Assembly (NCBI GenBank): GCA_009773315.1
Contig: WRPE01000016.1
Location: 1-59,195 of the forward strand
Reading direction: 5' to 3'
Length of the DNA: 59,195 nt
Origin: Syntrophaceae bacterium
GTDB lineage: Bacteria > Desulfobacterota > Syntrophia > Syntrophales > Smithellaceae
A model generated the notes under the pieces. The model had not been told where the DNA came from and did not search any database. It was given only the letters and a program-made list of their open reading frames with translations. Shown here piece after piece: positions 1 through 8,915 of this stretch (its first letter is position 1; each line of letters opens with the position of its first letter). Both the position numbers and the translations under genes were made by a program.

Positions 1-21
1 AAAGCCAGCGTCGCTTCGCTC

Positions 22-99
22 CGACAGGGTGGCTGATTTGCATCAGAACAGCCGGCCGTTTTCACCCGGAACAGGTGGCCGATTTCATCGGAATGTGCA
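22..99 (+). mobile_element. right end of an IS21-family insertion sequence (terminal repeat cluster)
   Basis: Three consecutive imperfect repeats of 22-23 bases start at about 28, 51 and 74. Each has the pattern GG(T/C)GGC(C/T)G-TTT-CGGAA or a close variant. Multiple short terminal repeats of this kind are typical of IS21-family ends, downstream of the istA/istB genes. The element appears to end in the dinucleotide CA at 98-99, because the reading frame of a truncated chromate transporter begins at 100. The transposase genes would lie left of the window. Whether the element is complete cannot be seen. Confidence 0.6.
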
Positions 100-351
100 G
101 CCATCATCCTGGTTGGACGCGCTCATGCAAAAATTAAAAACTATAAAGTCGTTAAGGTGATCATCAAAGGATTTTTATCCGGTTTCATCGGTCTTTTACT
201 TGCCGTTGTTTATCAATTTAGTGTTCACTCGCTCATCAGTTGGCAGACGTGGGCGATCTTTGCCATTTCCTCTGTTTACTTGATCGGTTGGAAAAAGGAT
301 GCCATCTGGCTTATCCTGAGCATTATTTGTGTTTCATTGTTGCTGTTTTAA
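100..351 (+). pseudogene. C-terminal remnant of a chromate transporter (ChrA/CHR domain), cut by the IS
   Basis: An open frame runs without a stop from the IS border at 100 to the stop at 349-351. It encodes about 83 residues. The end has two hydrophobic segments, including the stretch 'KGFLSGFIGLLLAVVYQF' and a final 'AIWLILSIICVSLLLF', which resemble the last two helices of a CHR half-domain. A GTG at 157 could start a 64-residue product, but no good ribosome-binding site precedes it and the coding pattern continues upstream to the IS end. The simplest reading is a transporter gene whose 5' part was removed or displaced by the IS21-type element. A real small membrane protein is less likely. 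Confidence 0.5.
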
Positions 352-399
352 GGTGATTATCCGATCAACAAATGTTATCAAAAGAATGGGAAAGTTGTA

Positions 400-418
400 T
401 GCGGTAAATATTACCGCA
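400..418. promoter_or_regulatory. perfect 8-bp inverted repeat upstream of marC-like gene
   Basis: Arms TGCGGTAA and TTACCGCA are separated by three bases and end 29 bases before the ATG of the MarC-family gene. It could be an operator or a weak hairpin. No T-run follows on the plus strand, so it is not a standard terminator. Confidence 0.3.
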
Positions 419-447
419 ATAAGTCATTCCGGGGAGTTTAGAAGAAG

Positions 448-1035
448 ATGAAATCGTTCTGGCTGTGTTTTGTTCCTCTTTTTGTAGCTTTTAACGCCAT
501 TGGTGTTTTGCCGGTATTTATCAATCTGACCGAAGGCCTGGAAAAAAAGAAGGTCAGGAAAATCATCCTGCAATCGATGGTCACGGCGCTGCTGGTAGCA
601 ATCGCTTTCGTTGTCGTGGGCATGGGTCTATTCAGGTTTTTGAATATCACGGTTGCCGACTTTATGATCGCGGGCGGTACGCTTCTGTTTATCATTTCCA
701 TCCGGGATATTCTTGTTACCGAGACCAAGACTTATATGATTGATCAGGATAGCGTCGGCGCCGTGCCGATCGGCGTGCCTCTCATCACCGGTCCGGCCGT
801 TTTAACGACGTCGCTTTTGTTGATTAACGAGCACAGTGCCGTAATCACGTCGCTGGCCATTGCCACGAATATTCTCATTGTAGGCGGCATTTTTTTCATG
901 GCGCCGCTGATTAACCGGATGCTCGGCAAGACGGGCTCCAAGGCCATATCCAAAATTATCAGCCTGCTTCTGGCGGCCATTGGCGTGATGATTGTGCGCC
1001 GGGGTATTGCGATGTTTATCGCCGGCGGGATTTAA
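448..1035 (+). CDS. MarC family integral membrane protein
   Basis: This 195-residue protein has about six hydrophobic segments and the family's usual length. Features of MarC/UPF0056 proteins visible here are an N-terminal 'FNAIGVLPVFINLT' segment and the mid-protein 'GVPLITGPAVLTT' loop, where family members carry a conserved P-L-x-x-GP pattern. It ends with a helix near 'LLLAAIGVMIVRRGI'. The molecular role is not established for the family; some members were once linked to antibiotic resistance. A GA-rich Shine-Dalgarno stretch lies just ahead of the ATG at 448. The gene stands alone, convergent with the downstream FmdB-type gene. Confidence 0.85.
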   Translation: MKSFWLCFVPLFVAFNAIGVLPVFINLTEGLEKKKVRKIILQSMVTALLVAIAFVVVGMGLFRFLNITVADFMIAGGTLLFIISIRDILVTETKTYMIDQDSVGAVPIGVPLITGPAVLTTSLLLINEHSAVITSLAIATNILIVGGIFFMAPLINRMLGKTGSKAISKIISLLLAAIGVMIVRRGIAMFIAGGI

Positions 1036-1055
1036 TCTAAGTTTATCCAATAAAC

Positions 1056-1304
1056 TTAATGTCCGCACGACGAACAGTTCGATGACGAGCATGACGAGCA
1101 ACTGGAGCTGCTCGAAGAGCTGCTACCTGCGGAACTACCCGAACCCATTGAGGAGTATTTGCCTTTTCCGACTCTGGACATCATTTTGCTGGTTTTTTTG
1201 GATTTGCACTTGGGGCAGACGGCTTTCGGCTTTTCGCTAAGGCTCAGCGTGACCACTTCGAATTGTTTTTTGCATTTATCGCATTGATATTCGTAAATCG
1301 GCAT
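1056..1304 (-). CDS. FmdB-family zinc ribbon protein with Ser/Cys-rich tail
   Basis: The product has 82 residues. It starts 'MPIYEYQCDKCKKQFEV', the diagnostic start of FmdB-type zinc ribbons, and has a second CPKC knuckle around residue 33, giving a CxxC...CxxC zinc site. The C-terminal 30 residues are almost only Ser, Gly and Cys, with repeated CSSC units ending in CSSCGH. I chose the ATG at 1304 because the family always begins there and AAGGGA lies about 9 bases upstream; a longer in-frame extension to 1445 is not family-like. Members are small putative regulatory or metal-binding proteins, but the function is unknown. The tail may bind extra metal. It is divergent from the PLP enzyme at 1486. 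Confidence 0.8.
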   Translation of the reverse strand: MPIYEYQCDKCKKQFEVVTLSLSEKPKAVCPKCKSKKTSKMMSRVGKGKYSSMGSGSSAGSSSSSSSSCSSCSSSNCSSCGH

Positions 1305-1485
1305 ACCTTCATATCCCTTGCATGTATTTGCCTTCAATCTAGAGATTAAAAAGGAAAATGTCAATAGCTGTGAAGGTAATTCGTCCTGAAATTGTCCATT
1401 GACATACCAGAGCCTTATTCTTATACTGCGCGGCATTGAAAGCAAATTTTATCCATAAAACATTTTGTTTTATTGAAAGGAAGCC

Positions 1486-2673
1486 ATGAGCCAAAAAGAT
1501 AAATCACAATCTATTTTTACAAAGTCCATCCATGCGGGAGAGGATCGGGTGCGCTACGCCGATTCCATCACCACGCCCATTGTTCAGTCCTCTACTTATT
1601 CCTTTAAGGACAGCAAGGAAATTGAAGCCTACACGAAGAATGATAAAAAACGTTACGAATACGGAAGATACGGAAATCCGACGGAGAAGGTCGCGGAACG
1701 GCGTCTGGCAGAGCTGGACGGCGCCGAGGAAGCGTTGATGTTTTCTTCGGGCATGATGGCCATTACCACGACGATCCTGGCGCTGGTGCAGTCTGGGGAT
1801 CATATCGTGATTACCGACGATTGTTATGGTAAAACGCTCGAATTCTGCAGGTCGTATCTCAAACGGTTCGGTATTGAATGCACCATCGTGCCTTTTGGAA
1901 ATTATGAAGTGCTGGATGCTTCCGTCAAAAAGAATACGCGTTTTATTTTTTCGGAATCTCCGACCAATCCGTATCTGAATGTGTTTGATATGGTTAAATT
2001 CAAACAAATCGGCGACAAGCACAAGGTCATCACCATTATCGATTCCACGTTTGCCACCCCGTTCAACCAGCGGCCGCTCGATTACGGTATCGACCTGGTC
2101 ATCCACAGCGCAACTAAATATCTTGCCGGTCATAACGATATTCTGGCCGGCGTGCTTCTGGGGAAAAAAGAGCTGGTCAGCAAAGTGCGCGAGCTTCACA
2201 AATCCATGGGTGGCGTGATTGATCCGCATTGTTGTTATCTGCTCTTGCGCGGACTGAAAACATTTCCGCTGAGAGTGAAGGTGCAAAACGAAACCGCCTT
2301 GAGGATCGCTGAATATCTGGAAGGCCATCCGAAAATTGAAAAAGCGTATTACCCCTTTTTGAAAAGTCACGCCCATTATCAGATCGCTCAGGAGCAGATG
2401 AAAGGCGGAGGCGGCGTGGTCACCTTCACCGTCAAAGGCGATCTGGATGCGGCCAAACGTTTTATGGATGCGCTCGAAATGATCTACATCGCGCCGAGTC
2501 TGGGCGGCGTGGAGACGCTCATCACGCATCCCGCCACTGTGACCTATTACCGCTACACCAGGGAACAGCGCTACGAACTCGGCGTTGTGGATAATCTCTT
2601 CCGGCTGGCTGTCGGCATTGAAGACATTGAGGATATTATTGCCGATCTGGAAAGAGGATTTGCCAACATCTGA
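1486..2673 (+). CDS. Cys/Met metabolism PLP-dependent enzyme (cystathionine gamma-synthase-like)
   Basis: This is a full-length, 395-residue cytoplasmic enzyme of the trans-sulfuration fold. The substrate/PLP motif 'YGRYGNPT' is at residues 59-66, the glycine-rich 'SSGMMA' at about 87-92, the cofactor aspartate region 'IIDSTFATP' near 184-192, and the Schiff-base lysine in 'SATKYLAGH' at K211. The family includes cystathionine gamma-synthase (O-acyl-homoserine plus cysteine to cystathionine), cystathionine lyases and methionine gamma-lyase. The N-terminus most recalls plant/cyanobacterial-type cystathionine gamma-synthases, so a role in methionine synthesis is likely, but sequence reading alone does not separate the substrates. 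GAAAGGAAG precedes the ATG. The gene appears monocistronic. Confidence 0.8.
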   Translation: MSQKDKSQSIFTKSIHAGEDRVRYADSITTPIVQSSTYSFKDSKEIEAYTKNDKKRYEYGRYGNPTEKVAERRLAELDGAEEALMFSSGMMAITTTILALVQSGDHIVITDDCYGKTLEFCRSYLKRFGIECTIVPFGNYEVLDASVKKNTRFIFSESPTNPYLNVFDMVKFKQIGDKHKVITIIDSTFATPFNQRPLDYGIDLVIHSATKYLAGHNDILAGVLLGKKELVSKVRELHKSMGGVIDPHCCYLLLRGLKTFPLRVKVQNETALRIAEYLEGHPKIEKAYYPFLKSHAHYQIAQEQMKGGGGVVTFTVKGDLDAAKRFMDALEMIYIAPSLGGVETLITHPATVTYYRYTREQRYELGVVDNLFRLAVGIEDIEDIIADLERGFANI

Positions 2674-2812
2674 TCGAATCATCAATCTCCGTCTAAAATC
2701 TGTTTCAAACCGGGAAGGACAGAGATGCAACATCATCCGGAGACATCCATATCGGAAAGGTCCGCTTTGAAAAGATGCTAAAATTTACACATTCATCATG
2801 TTGGAGGGCTTT

Positions 2813-4102
2813 ATGGCGGATGTGGTCATTATCGGAACGGGTTACGCCGGAATGAGCGCTGCGGCGCTTCTGACTCACGCCGGCAGAAAAGTCGTTGTTC
2901 TGGAAGAATCAGGCATGGTCGGCGGCCGGGCGTGTTCCTACAGAGATGAAAAGGGTTACACCCGCGAATACGGGGCGCATTCGCACAGGCTTGCGCATAA
3001 GGGTATTGCCAATGAGGTGTTCAAAAGACTTGGAGAAGAGATTGATTTTCTGCCCGAGGCAAAAGATGCAAAACTGATTTTTAAAGGTAGACTCTGGGAA
3101 AGACCCGAAGGCCCCATGGGTTTTTTGAAAACGCCTATGCTTTCATTTCGGGCAAGACTTGTGCTCCTTGCTCTGCTGGTCAAAATCAAAAAGGCCGATC
3201 CCGCAGCATGGTATGACAAAACCCTGCTCGATTTTTATCAAACATCTTTTCAACATCCCGAAATCGATACATTTTTGCCGTTTCTTGGTATGACCATTAT
3301 GTGTCCGTCACCAGATAAGGTCAGTGCCGGTGAGGTGATCGACTTTTTGCAAAGGGCGCTTGCAGCCGGTGTTGGCGTTGGCGAGCCCCGGGGCGGTTCC
3401 TCCCGAATTTTTTTCACTTTGAGGAAATATATTGAAAAAAATGGCTCGATTCATCTTCATGAAAAAGCCGAAAAGATTATCGTCGAAAACAGCCGGACGA
3501 CAGGCGTCAAAACAAGTAAGACAACCTACACAGCCCCCGACATCATCTTTGCCGGCAGACTGCCGCAGGTTCTTGAACTGATAGACAATTCTTTCCTGCC
3601 TGCGGCTACTATCGATTACATAAAAAATATCGAGAACAGCTCCAGCTTGGTTATCGACTTTATCACGGAAAAACCGGTTACCGGCATTTGTTCCGGCATC
3701 CTTGGCGTTGATATTCCGATCTGGGCGCGCTTCCAGTCTAATGCCGATCCTTCGTTTACGCCTGACGGAAAATATATGTCAACCTGGGGAATGATGCTGC
3801 CGTGGCATTTTGACGGCGATAAGAAAATTGTCGAGCAGGCGGAAAAAAGGCTAAAAAGTGCAATATCGGCCATCTTCCCGAATTTTATGCCCATGGTTGT
3901 CGAAGAAAGAAAAATTGTTGTGCCTGTGATGAACGGCAACGTCCTTACTCCGGCGCAGTCCAAACCTTACCGGCCGGATATCCAATGTTCCTCGATTCAA
4001 GGCCTTTACTTTATCGGCGACACGGTTAGAGGCGACGGTTGTTCCGGCGACATCAGCTTTTCTTCAGCGATGAAAGCAGTGGATAAAATACTGAGCGCAT
4101 AG
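2813..4102 (+). CDS. NAD(P)/FAD-dependent oxidoreductase, phytoene desaturase/protoporphyrinogen oxidase-like
   Basis: This 429-residue flavoprotein has an N-terminal Rossmann dinucleotide motif 'GTGYAGMSAA' at residues 8-17, and the acidic end of the second strand followed by 'GGRACSY', typical of the amine oxidase/phytoene desaturase superfamily. A C-terminal FAD-contact motif 'GLYFIGDTVRGDGCSGDI' binds the flavin and closes the active site. I use the ATG at 2813 because TTGGAGGG lies just ahead of it; an upstream ATG at 2798 is in frame but poorly spaced. The substrate is unknown; no carotenoid or heme genes are adjacent. The downstream hydrolase begins five bases after the stop, so the two probably form an operon. 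Confidence 0.75.
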   Translation: MADVVIIGTGYAGMSAAALLTHAGRKVVVLEESGMVGGRACSYRDEKGYTREYGAHSHRLAHKGIANEVFKRLGEEIDFLPEAKDAKLIFKGRLWERPEGPMGFLKTPMLSFRARLVLLALLVKIKKADPAAWYDKTLLDFYQTSFQHPEIDTFLPFLGMTIMCPSPDKVSAGEVIDFLQRALAAGVGVGEPRGGSSRIFFTLRKYIEKNGSIHLHEKAEKIIVENSRTTGVKTSKTTYTAPDIIFAGRLPQVLELIDNSFLPAATIDYIKNIENSSSLVIDFITEKPVTGICSGILGVDIPIWARFQSNADPSFTPDGKYMSTWGMMLPWHFDGDKKIVEQAEKRLKSAISAIFPNFMPMVVEERKIVVPVMNGNVLTPAQSKPYRPDIQCSSIQGLYFIGDTVRGDGCSGDISFSSAMKAVDKILSA

Positions 4103-4107
4103 ATTTA

Positions 4108-5163
4108 ATGACAATGGATCTGGAAAACATATCAGCTATACTGGTTGCTGCTTTGACCGCATTCGAAAAGGGGCTGCGTAAATTAAATCCCCTGGCCATT
4201 TCGGCCATCCGGGATGAGCTTACAGTCCAGGTGCCGACGCTTGCGGCCTCTCGGGCATTTTTATCGGCAGTCGATCAAAATGCCCGAGAGGAAGACGGAT
4301 GTCAGGGACTTTTGCGTGCCTGTGATTTTATCCTCAGCGCCATCAGAAATTTTGCCAATGAGGAGGATATCCAGGCTGCCTATATTTCAGCGCTGCGAGC
4401 GGCACGAAAATCCTGCCGGGCGCAGGAGGCCCTGTTTCCCCTGTGTGGCGTTTTCCTTGAAGTGAACCGATACTTTCTGGAACCGGGAGTGACTTCTCCG
4501 TTACCACCCAAGCAGAAAGCGCATTGTGATTCAACCGGCATTATCCATGCTGGTTCGTCTCAGCATCCGCATGCCCGGGGCGGTTACTCTCTCTACATTC
4601 CGGAAACCTATTCATCGGAGCGTGCCTGGCCGCTGGTGGTAGCCCTGCATGGCGGGTACAGCCACGGACGTGATTTCATCTGGTCATGGCTCCGCGAGGC
4701 CCGCAGCAGAGGCTTTGTTCTTTTCGCGCCCACATCGCAGGCTATGACATGGTCTATTGCCCATGTCGAAGTTGATGGACAAACGTTAATCCGTCATCTG
4801 GAAGAGGTTTGCTCTCGTGTCCATATTGATCGAAACCGAATTTTACTCACCGGAATGTCCGACGGCGGAACCTTTGCCCTTGCCATGGGAATGTCTGGGG
4901 AGAGTTCCTATCCGCTCATCGCGCCGGTTTCCTGCGCGCTTCCCCCTGTGGATATGAGACAGGCACGAGGGAAGCGCATCTTGTGGGTGCACGGCGCGCA
5001 GGATTGGATATTTCCGGTGAGCTGGGCAGTCCAGGCGTGCAGAGATCTGCTGCAATCAGGAGCGGACATTAAATTGAAGGTTGTTGAGGATCTCTCTCAT
5101 ACCTACCCGCGGGAAACGAATGATTCGATTCTGACGTGGTTTGGAATGGGCAGCATCCGGTAG
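4108..5163 (+). CDS. alpha/beta hydrolase (phospholipase/carboxylesterase-type esterase)
   Basis: In this 351-residue protein the first 150 residues show no recognised domain and the rest is an alpha/beta hydrolase. The oxyanion-hole 'ALHGGYSHGRD' is near 179-189. The nucleophile serine is S251 in 'GMSDGG', the acid D299 in 'HGAQDW', and the histidine H331 in 'LSHTYP'. This order and spacing match the phospholipase/carboxylesterase and PHB-depolymerase-like esterases. No signal peptide is seen, so it is likely cytoplasmic. It starts five bases after the FAD oxidoreductase with no clear ribosome-binding site, suggesting translational coupling. An ATG two codons later is an alternative start. 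The substrate is unknown. Confidence 0.75.
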   Translation: MTMDLENISAILVAALTAFEKGLRKLNPLAISAIRDELTVQVPTLAASRAFLSAVDQNAREEDGCQGLLRACDFILSAIRNFANEEDIQAAYISALRAARKSCRAQEALFPLCGVFLEVNRYFLEPGVTSPLPPKQKAHCDSTGIIHAGSSQHPHARGGYSLYIPETYSSERAWPLVVALHGGYSHGRDFIWSWLREARSRGFVLFAPTSQAMTWSIAHVEVDGQTLIRHLEEVCSRVHIDRNRILLTGMSDGGTFALAMGMSGESSYPLIAPVSCALPPVDMRQARGKRILWVHGAQDWIFPVSWAVQACRDLLQSGADIKLKVVEDLSHTYPRETNDSILTWFGMGSIR

Positions 5164-5273
5164 CAGATTACCCGACCCGAGAAGATGATAGCGGACAATG
5201 GGGAAAACAGATATTTATGCTATGATTCAGAATGGGAATTAGGGTGTCGACAACACCTATTCGAAAGGAACTA

Positions 5274-6434
5274 TTAAATCGGGAGTCCGAGGGCTGTCAC
5301 CAGTGTCGACCAGATATAATCTGCCCCGTTATGCACACCCTCAATTGGGTTTGGTGGGGAGGCATTGGTCTGCACAATAAACATCCACCCATTATACCCA
5401 TAGAGGGATGCCTGTCCACCGAATATGAAGTCACCCGAATGCCCGAGCCAGCCGGGGGAGAAATAATACAAGCCGAGACCGTATATGGCATCATCCCCCT
5501 GTGTAACCACGCCATGGTCATTGACAAACGTAAACATGTCTGTATTGCGCTGCTGGTCCAGCAAGGATCCATTGATCACGGCAGTGAGGAAAACAGCGAG
5601 GTCATCGTTATTGGAGATGGCATTGCCTGCCGACCATCCAAAGGATGGGTCTGCCTTCGTTGAGTTATACCGTGTACCGGCGTACCAAAAGTATCCCTGG
5701 GTCGAGCCTGGAGGCATGTCTGAAGAAGTGGGTATGGAGGTGTTATTCAGTCCGAGGTGGTTGATAATCCTCGATGTGACCTCCTGGGTGAAGGTATTCC
5801 CCGTAACTTTCTCAATGATAAGTCCGAGGAGGATATAATTTGTATTACTGTAATGCCAACCCTCTCCGGGTGCAAAATACACCGGATGAGCATTGGCTAT
5901 GGCCAATAGATCTGAGGGTGCCCAGTTGTGGAGCACCCCACTTGTGATTTCAGTCGTCATGAAGATGGGGACATCATCAGTATAATTAAAGAGACCGCTT
6001 GTCATGTTCAGCAACTGGCGGACGGTGATGTTCGCCCCGTTGGGGACAACGCCGGGAAGAATCGATTCGACGCTGGCATCGAGGGACAATGGGCCTTCCT
6101 GAACGAGCTGGAGGGCCACTACTGCCGTCATCGTTTTGGTTAAGCTTCCTATCCTGAACTTGAGGCCGGGGACCATGGGAGTATTGTTCTCGATACTAGA
6201 AAGCCCGCTTACTCCGACCCATTTGGCTCCATCGGGCCGGATGATCGTCACCGCCGCTCCCGGCACCCCTAGCGTAGCCAAACTGGTATCGAGTGTATTT
6301 TGTAACAGTTGACTTGTGTGCGAATCGAATGTTGGTGGATTGGAACCGTCGGAGCAAGCCCCAATCAACAAGATTATCATAAGGAAGAAATTCGCAAGTA
6401 AAGGTCCTCGAAAGGACCAGAAGATATTTGACAT
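5274..6434 (-). CDS. beta-lactamase-fold serine hydrolase, putative lipoprotein
   Basis: This 386-residue protein belongs to the class C beta-lactamase/D-alanyl-D-alanine carboxypeptidase/esterase superfamily. The catalytic S-x-x-K is 'SLTK' (S97, K100), the Y-x-N is 'YSN' (Y195-N197), and the third motif is 'HSG' (H332-G334) in place of KTG. The N-terminus has a hydrophobic segment ending in a lipobox, 'LLIGACS' with the lipidated Cys at 27, so it is probably anchored in a membrane facing the periplasm. The start at 6434 is supported by CCGGAGG seven bases upstream; a longer in-frame extension exists but lacks a binding site. It may hydrolyse peptidoglycan peptides or esters; resistance to beta-lactams cannot be assumed. 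Confidence 0.85.
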   Translation of the reverse strand: MSNIFWSFRGPLLANFFLMIILLIGACSDGSNPPTFDSHTSQLLQNTLDTSLATLGVPGAAVTIIRPDGAKWVGVSGLSSIENNTPMVPGLKFRIGSLTKTMTAVVALQLVQEGPLSLDASVESILPGVVPNGANITVRQLLNMTSGLFNYTDDVPIFMTTEITSGVLHNWAPSDLLAIANAHPVYFAPGEGWHYSNTNYILLGLIIEKVTGNTFTQEVTSRIINHLGLNNTSIPTSSDMPPGSTQGYFWYAGTRYNSTKADPSFGWSAGNAISNNDDLAVFLTAVINGSLLDQQRNTDMFTFVNDHGVVTQGDDAIYGLGLYYFSPGWLGHSGDFIFGGQASLYGYNGWMFIVQTNASPPNPIEGVHNGADYIWSTLVTALGLPI

Positions 6435-6858
6435 GATTAGCCTCCGGAAATATTTTGCCGAATGATACGGCAAACCCGGTCTCATGAATCTGTCTTATCA
6501 ACGGGTGTATGGTTATAAGAGGTATTGTTCCTTCTTATATGGAAACCATATAAGACTCTTCCTGGTCGCTTCAGTCACAAACAAGAAAACCCCTCTACCT
6601 TTTGAAAGCAAAGGGTTCAGCAACAGTCCATATTTCCCTCCAGCGCAGTTAGACAGAGTGGAACGTGCAAATGCTTTTCAATTTTGTTTGACGCTTATCA
6701 TTATTTTCGATTGAAGTCCAGTATGTGACTAATATTAAACGGCCTACCGCTTTCAGGAAGCACATCACGGGAAAAAAGCCATCATCGATATTTTTATTTT
6801 CAGCCACTCGCAAATCTTGTACCATCCAGGGAAGTGAGGATTACCCGTTGAACTTCGG
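6435..6858. other. intergenic region with one perfect inverted repeat
   Basis: No credible gene is present in this 424-base stretch. At 6534-6554 there is a perfect inverted repeat, CTTATATGG and CCATATAAG around AAA, about 100 bases upstream of the lipoprotein hydrolase start. It may be an operator for that gene. The rest shows nothing recognisable. Confidence 0.4.
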
Positions 6859-8226
6859 TTATGACTCAGAATAAACCCTGTCTTTCCCGTTCTTTTTCCC
6901 CTGATACATGAGTTGGTCAACCCGATGAACGAAGACCTTCATGTCTTCCTGTGGCTTGTACTGTCCAAGCCCGATGCTCACCGTCACATGGACGTCGTGG
7001 CCCGGCGCCGGAGAAAAGATCTCATCCTTGAATTCCATCCGGATTCTTTCCGCGGTAACGGCGCCGTCTGCACTTGTCGTCATGGGTAAGAGGATGGTGA
7101 ATTCCTCGCCGCCATAGCGATAGGCGGAATCGGTCTGGCGCAGGCATCGTTTGACCACCTGGCCAAGTCGCGACAAGACTTGGTCTCCCTCGATGTGACC
7201 GTAGGTGTCGTTGAACCGTTTGAAATCGTCGAGATCGAGAAGCAGCAGAGTTAAGGGCTGTCCATAGCGGTCAACCCGATCAATCTCCATCCTGAGCTGA
7301 TGATAAAAATGCCGGGAATTGTAAAGCTGGGTGAGGTCATCGACGATACTGAGTTCTCGGTATCTTTTTTCACTCTCCTGGAGCGCCTCCTCCGCCTCCT
7401 TACGATCGGTGATATCACTGACGATATGAACGGCGCCGGAATACCGGCCGGCCTCATCCAGCATGGGATCAGCGGTCACCTCAAACCAACGATCTCCCAC
7501 TTGCAGTTCCATAGTCTCCCGGTGCAGGCTCTTTCGCATAAGGAGGATAGGACATCCGGGAATCGGCTGCTCCGTCCCGTGAACGATCTCCCAGCAGTGT
7601 TTGCCGATCATTTCGCCAACTGGGCGATGAAAGAACAGCTCCGCAGTTTTGTTTGACCGCAACACCCGCTGGCCTTGATCCAGAATCCAGATGGCATCGT
7701 TTGTTGCGTCGAAAGTCTTTTGCCACTCCCGCGCTCCCTGGACCAATGCATTCTCCGCCTTTCTGCTTTCGCTGATGTCTTCAATAATACCAACACCGCT
7801 AACAACCTCACCCTTTTCAGAAGCAATTGGCGCAAACAGAATATGCACCGGCGTGACTTTGTCTGCGGTTACGGAATGGTAATTATCGTCATAATAGGCC
7901 GGTTTCCCATCGAGGGCTAGCTTGACGGCCGCAACAAGAGGCTGATCCGGAAGAGTAAGCATATTCAGACCCACGAGCACCTCTCGTGATGACCCGATGA
8001 TTTCAACAAATTTATCGTTGCATGACGTAATGATTCCTTTTTCGTTAAAGTGCAGGATGCCCAACGGAGCGTTATCGAATATCAAACGATATTCTTCCTC
8101 GCTCTTCCGTAGTGCCTCCTCCGCTTGCTTGCGGTCGGTTTCCAATTGTTCAAGTTCCCGGATTCTCCGTTTCAGGGACTCCGGTTCTTTTATGAGTGTC
8201 TGGTTGTTTCGCGATAGATCTTTCAT
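6859..8226 (-). CDS. PAS-PAS-GGDEF diguanylate cyclase
   Basis: This 455-residue soluble signalling protein begins with a short coiled coil (residues 1-40), then has two PAS domains at roughly 45-165 and 170-290, each ending in the usual D-I-(S/T)-x-R-K linker, and a GGDEF domain. The active-site signature is GGEEF at 372-376, a catalytically competent variant. An RxxD inhibitory site (RQTD) lies exactly five residues before it, implying product inhibition by cyclic di-GMP. The reaction is 2 GTP to cyclic di-GMP. I place the start at 8226, where GAGGG lies six bases upstream. No transmembrane segment is seen, so the PAS domains likely sense a cytoplasmic ligand or redox state. Confidence 0.9.
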   Translation of the reverse strand: MKDLSRNNQTLIKEPESLKRRIRELEQLETDRKQAEEALRKSEEEYRLIFDNAPLGILHFNEKGIITSCNDKFVEIIGSSREVLVGLNMLTLPDQPLVAAVKLALDGKPAYYDDNYHSVTADKVTPVHILFAPIASEKGEVVSGVGIIEDISESRKAENALVQGAREWQKTFDATNDAIWILDQGQRVLRSNKTAELFFHRPVGEMIGKHCWEIVHGTEQPIPGCPILLMRKSLHRETMELQVGDRWFEVTADPMLDEAGRYSGAVHIVSDITDRKEAEEALQESEKRYRELSIVDDLTQLYNSRHFYHQLRMEIDRVDRYGQPLTLLLLDLDDFKRFNDTYGHIEGDQVLSRLGQVVKRCLRQTDSAYRYGGEEFTILLPMTTSADGAVTAERIRMEFKDEIFSPAPGHDVHVTVSIGLGQYKPQEDMKVFVHRVDQLMYQGKKNGKDRVYSES

Positions 8227-8420
8227 TCGATGCCCTCTGCCGCGATGAACGATGCCTGCTGGAAACAAAAATGGACAGTATTTGTTGCGTGCGTGAATAA
8301 AGCCTTCTGTTGGCCACCGGATACCCATTGATGAACAGGCTTTATTTCTTATCGCCTTTCATCTGATTCATCACCATTTTGAAACAGGTTCAAGAAGAAT
8401 AGTCTTATATGTCAATGAAA

Positions 8421-8618
8421 TCATTGATTGAACAAGGGGAGGAGGATGGCCAGAAGAATTACGAGGACGGCCAATGCAATCATCCCCATCAGCTGCCAGT
8501 GAGGAACGAAGGTTGGCCGTTGTGGCTTGTTGCCGGCAATCCGGTCATAAAGCCAGGGGAATCTCCTCTTGGTCAACATTTTTTCAATTACCGCCTCCGG
8601 GTTAAAGGGTAAAAGCAC
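8421..8618 (-). CDS. small hypothetical protein with C-terminal membrane helix
   Basis: A 65-residue reading frame starts with GTG, preceded by AAGGGA five bases upstream. The first 43 residues are hydrophilic and rich in Trp, Pro, Arg and Lys. The last 22 form one strongly hydrophobic segment, 'GMIALAVLVILLAILLPLF'. That pattern suggests a tail-anchored inner-membrane protein. I do not recognise a family. An ATG 13 codons in could also be the start. Confidence 0.45.
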   Translation of the reverse strand: MLLPFNPEAVIEKMLTKRRFPWLYDRIAGNKPQRPTFVPHWQLMGMIALAVLVILLAILLPLFNQ

Positions 8619-8915
8619 TTATGTCCCTTGATTCGAGTCGATGTTGAGATCGAAATGCGGTACAAGAAGTTTTTAGATGGAGAGTTCCCAATTCATGCAC
8701 CCTTTCAGTATGCGCAGGGGGTTCCTGATTCCACCATGCCCGCGTTTTCGCAAGTCCTCTTCTCATCCAACGGTCAACATCTGCGTCCTGCATATCATAA
8801 CTATGGAAGAAAAAGCATTATTAATTAACGATTGAAATCAAGCGTTTTCTTCAAGGAACGACAGATCATTTTCTGTAACCCTTTCTTATTCTGGTTTACC
8901 ACCTTGGAAAAGATA
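8619..8915. other. intergenic region without recognised features
   Basis: About 300 bases lie between two minus-strand genes. A possible 63-codon minus frame at 8602-8793 overlaps the start of the small membrane protein but shows no protein-like features. I see no terminator or promoter worth calling. Confidence 0.3.

Noticed and set aside
438-1101. Long minus-strand open frames opposite marC
   Set aside because: They overlap a clear MarC-family gene and show no protein-like motifs; they are antisense shadows of its codon bias.
1504-2736. 410-codon minus-strand frame opposite the PLP enzyme
   Set aside because: It lies fully antisense to a motif-confirmed enzyme, and the translated sequence has no recognisable domain.
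5243-5257. Small hairpin between the esterase and the beta-lactamase-fold gene
   Set aside because: Only five base pairs and no T-run, too weak to call a terminator.
6484-6714. 76-codon plus-strand frame in the intergenic region
   Set aside because: No ribosome-binding site or family features; it spans the inverted repeat at 6534-6554.
8602-8793. 63-codon minus-strand frame before the small membrane protein
   Set aside because: Composition is not convincing and it overlaps the better-supported GTG start at 8618.
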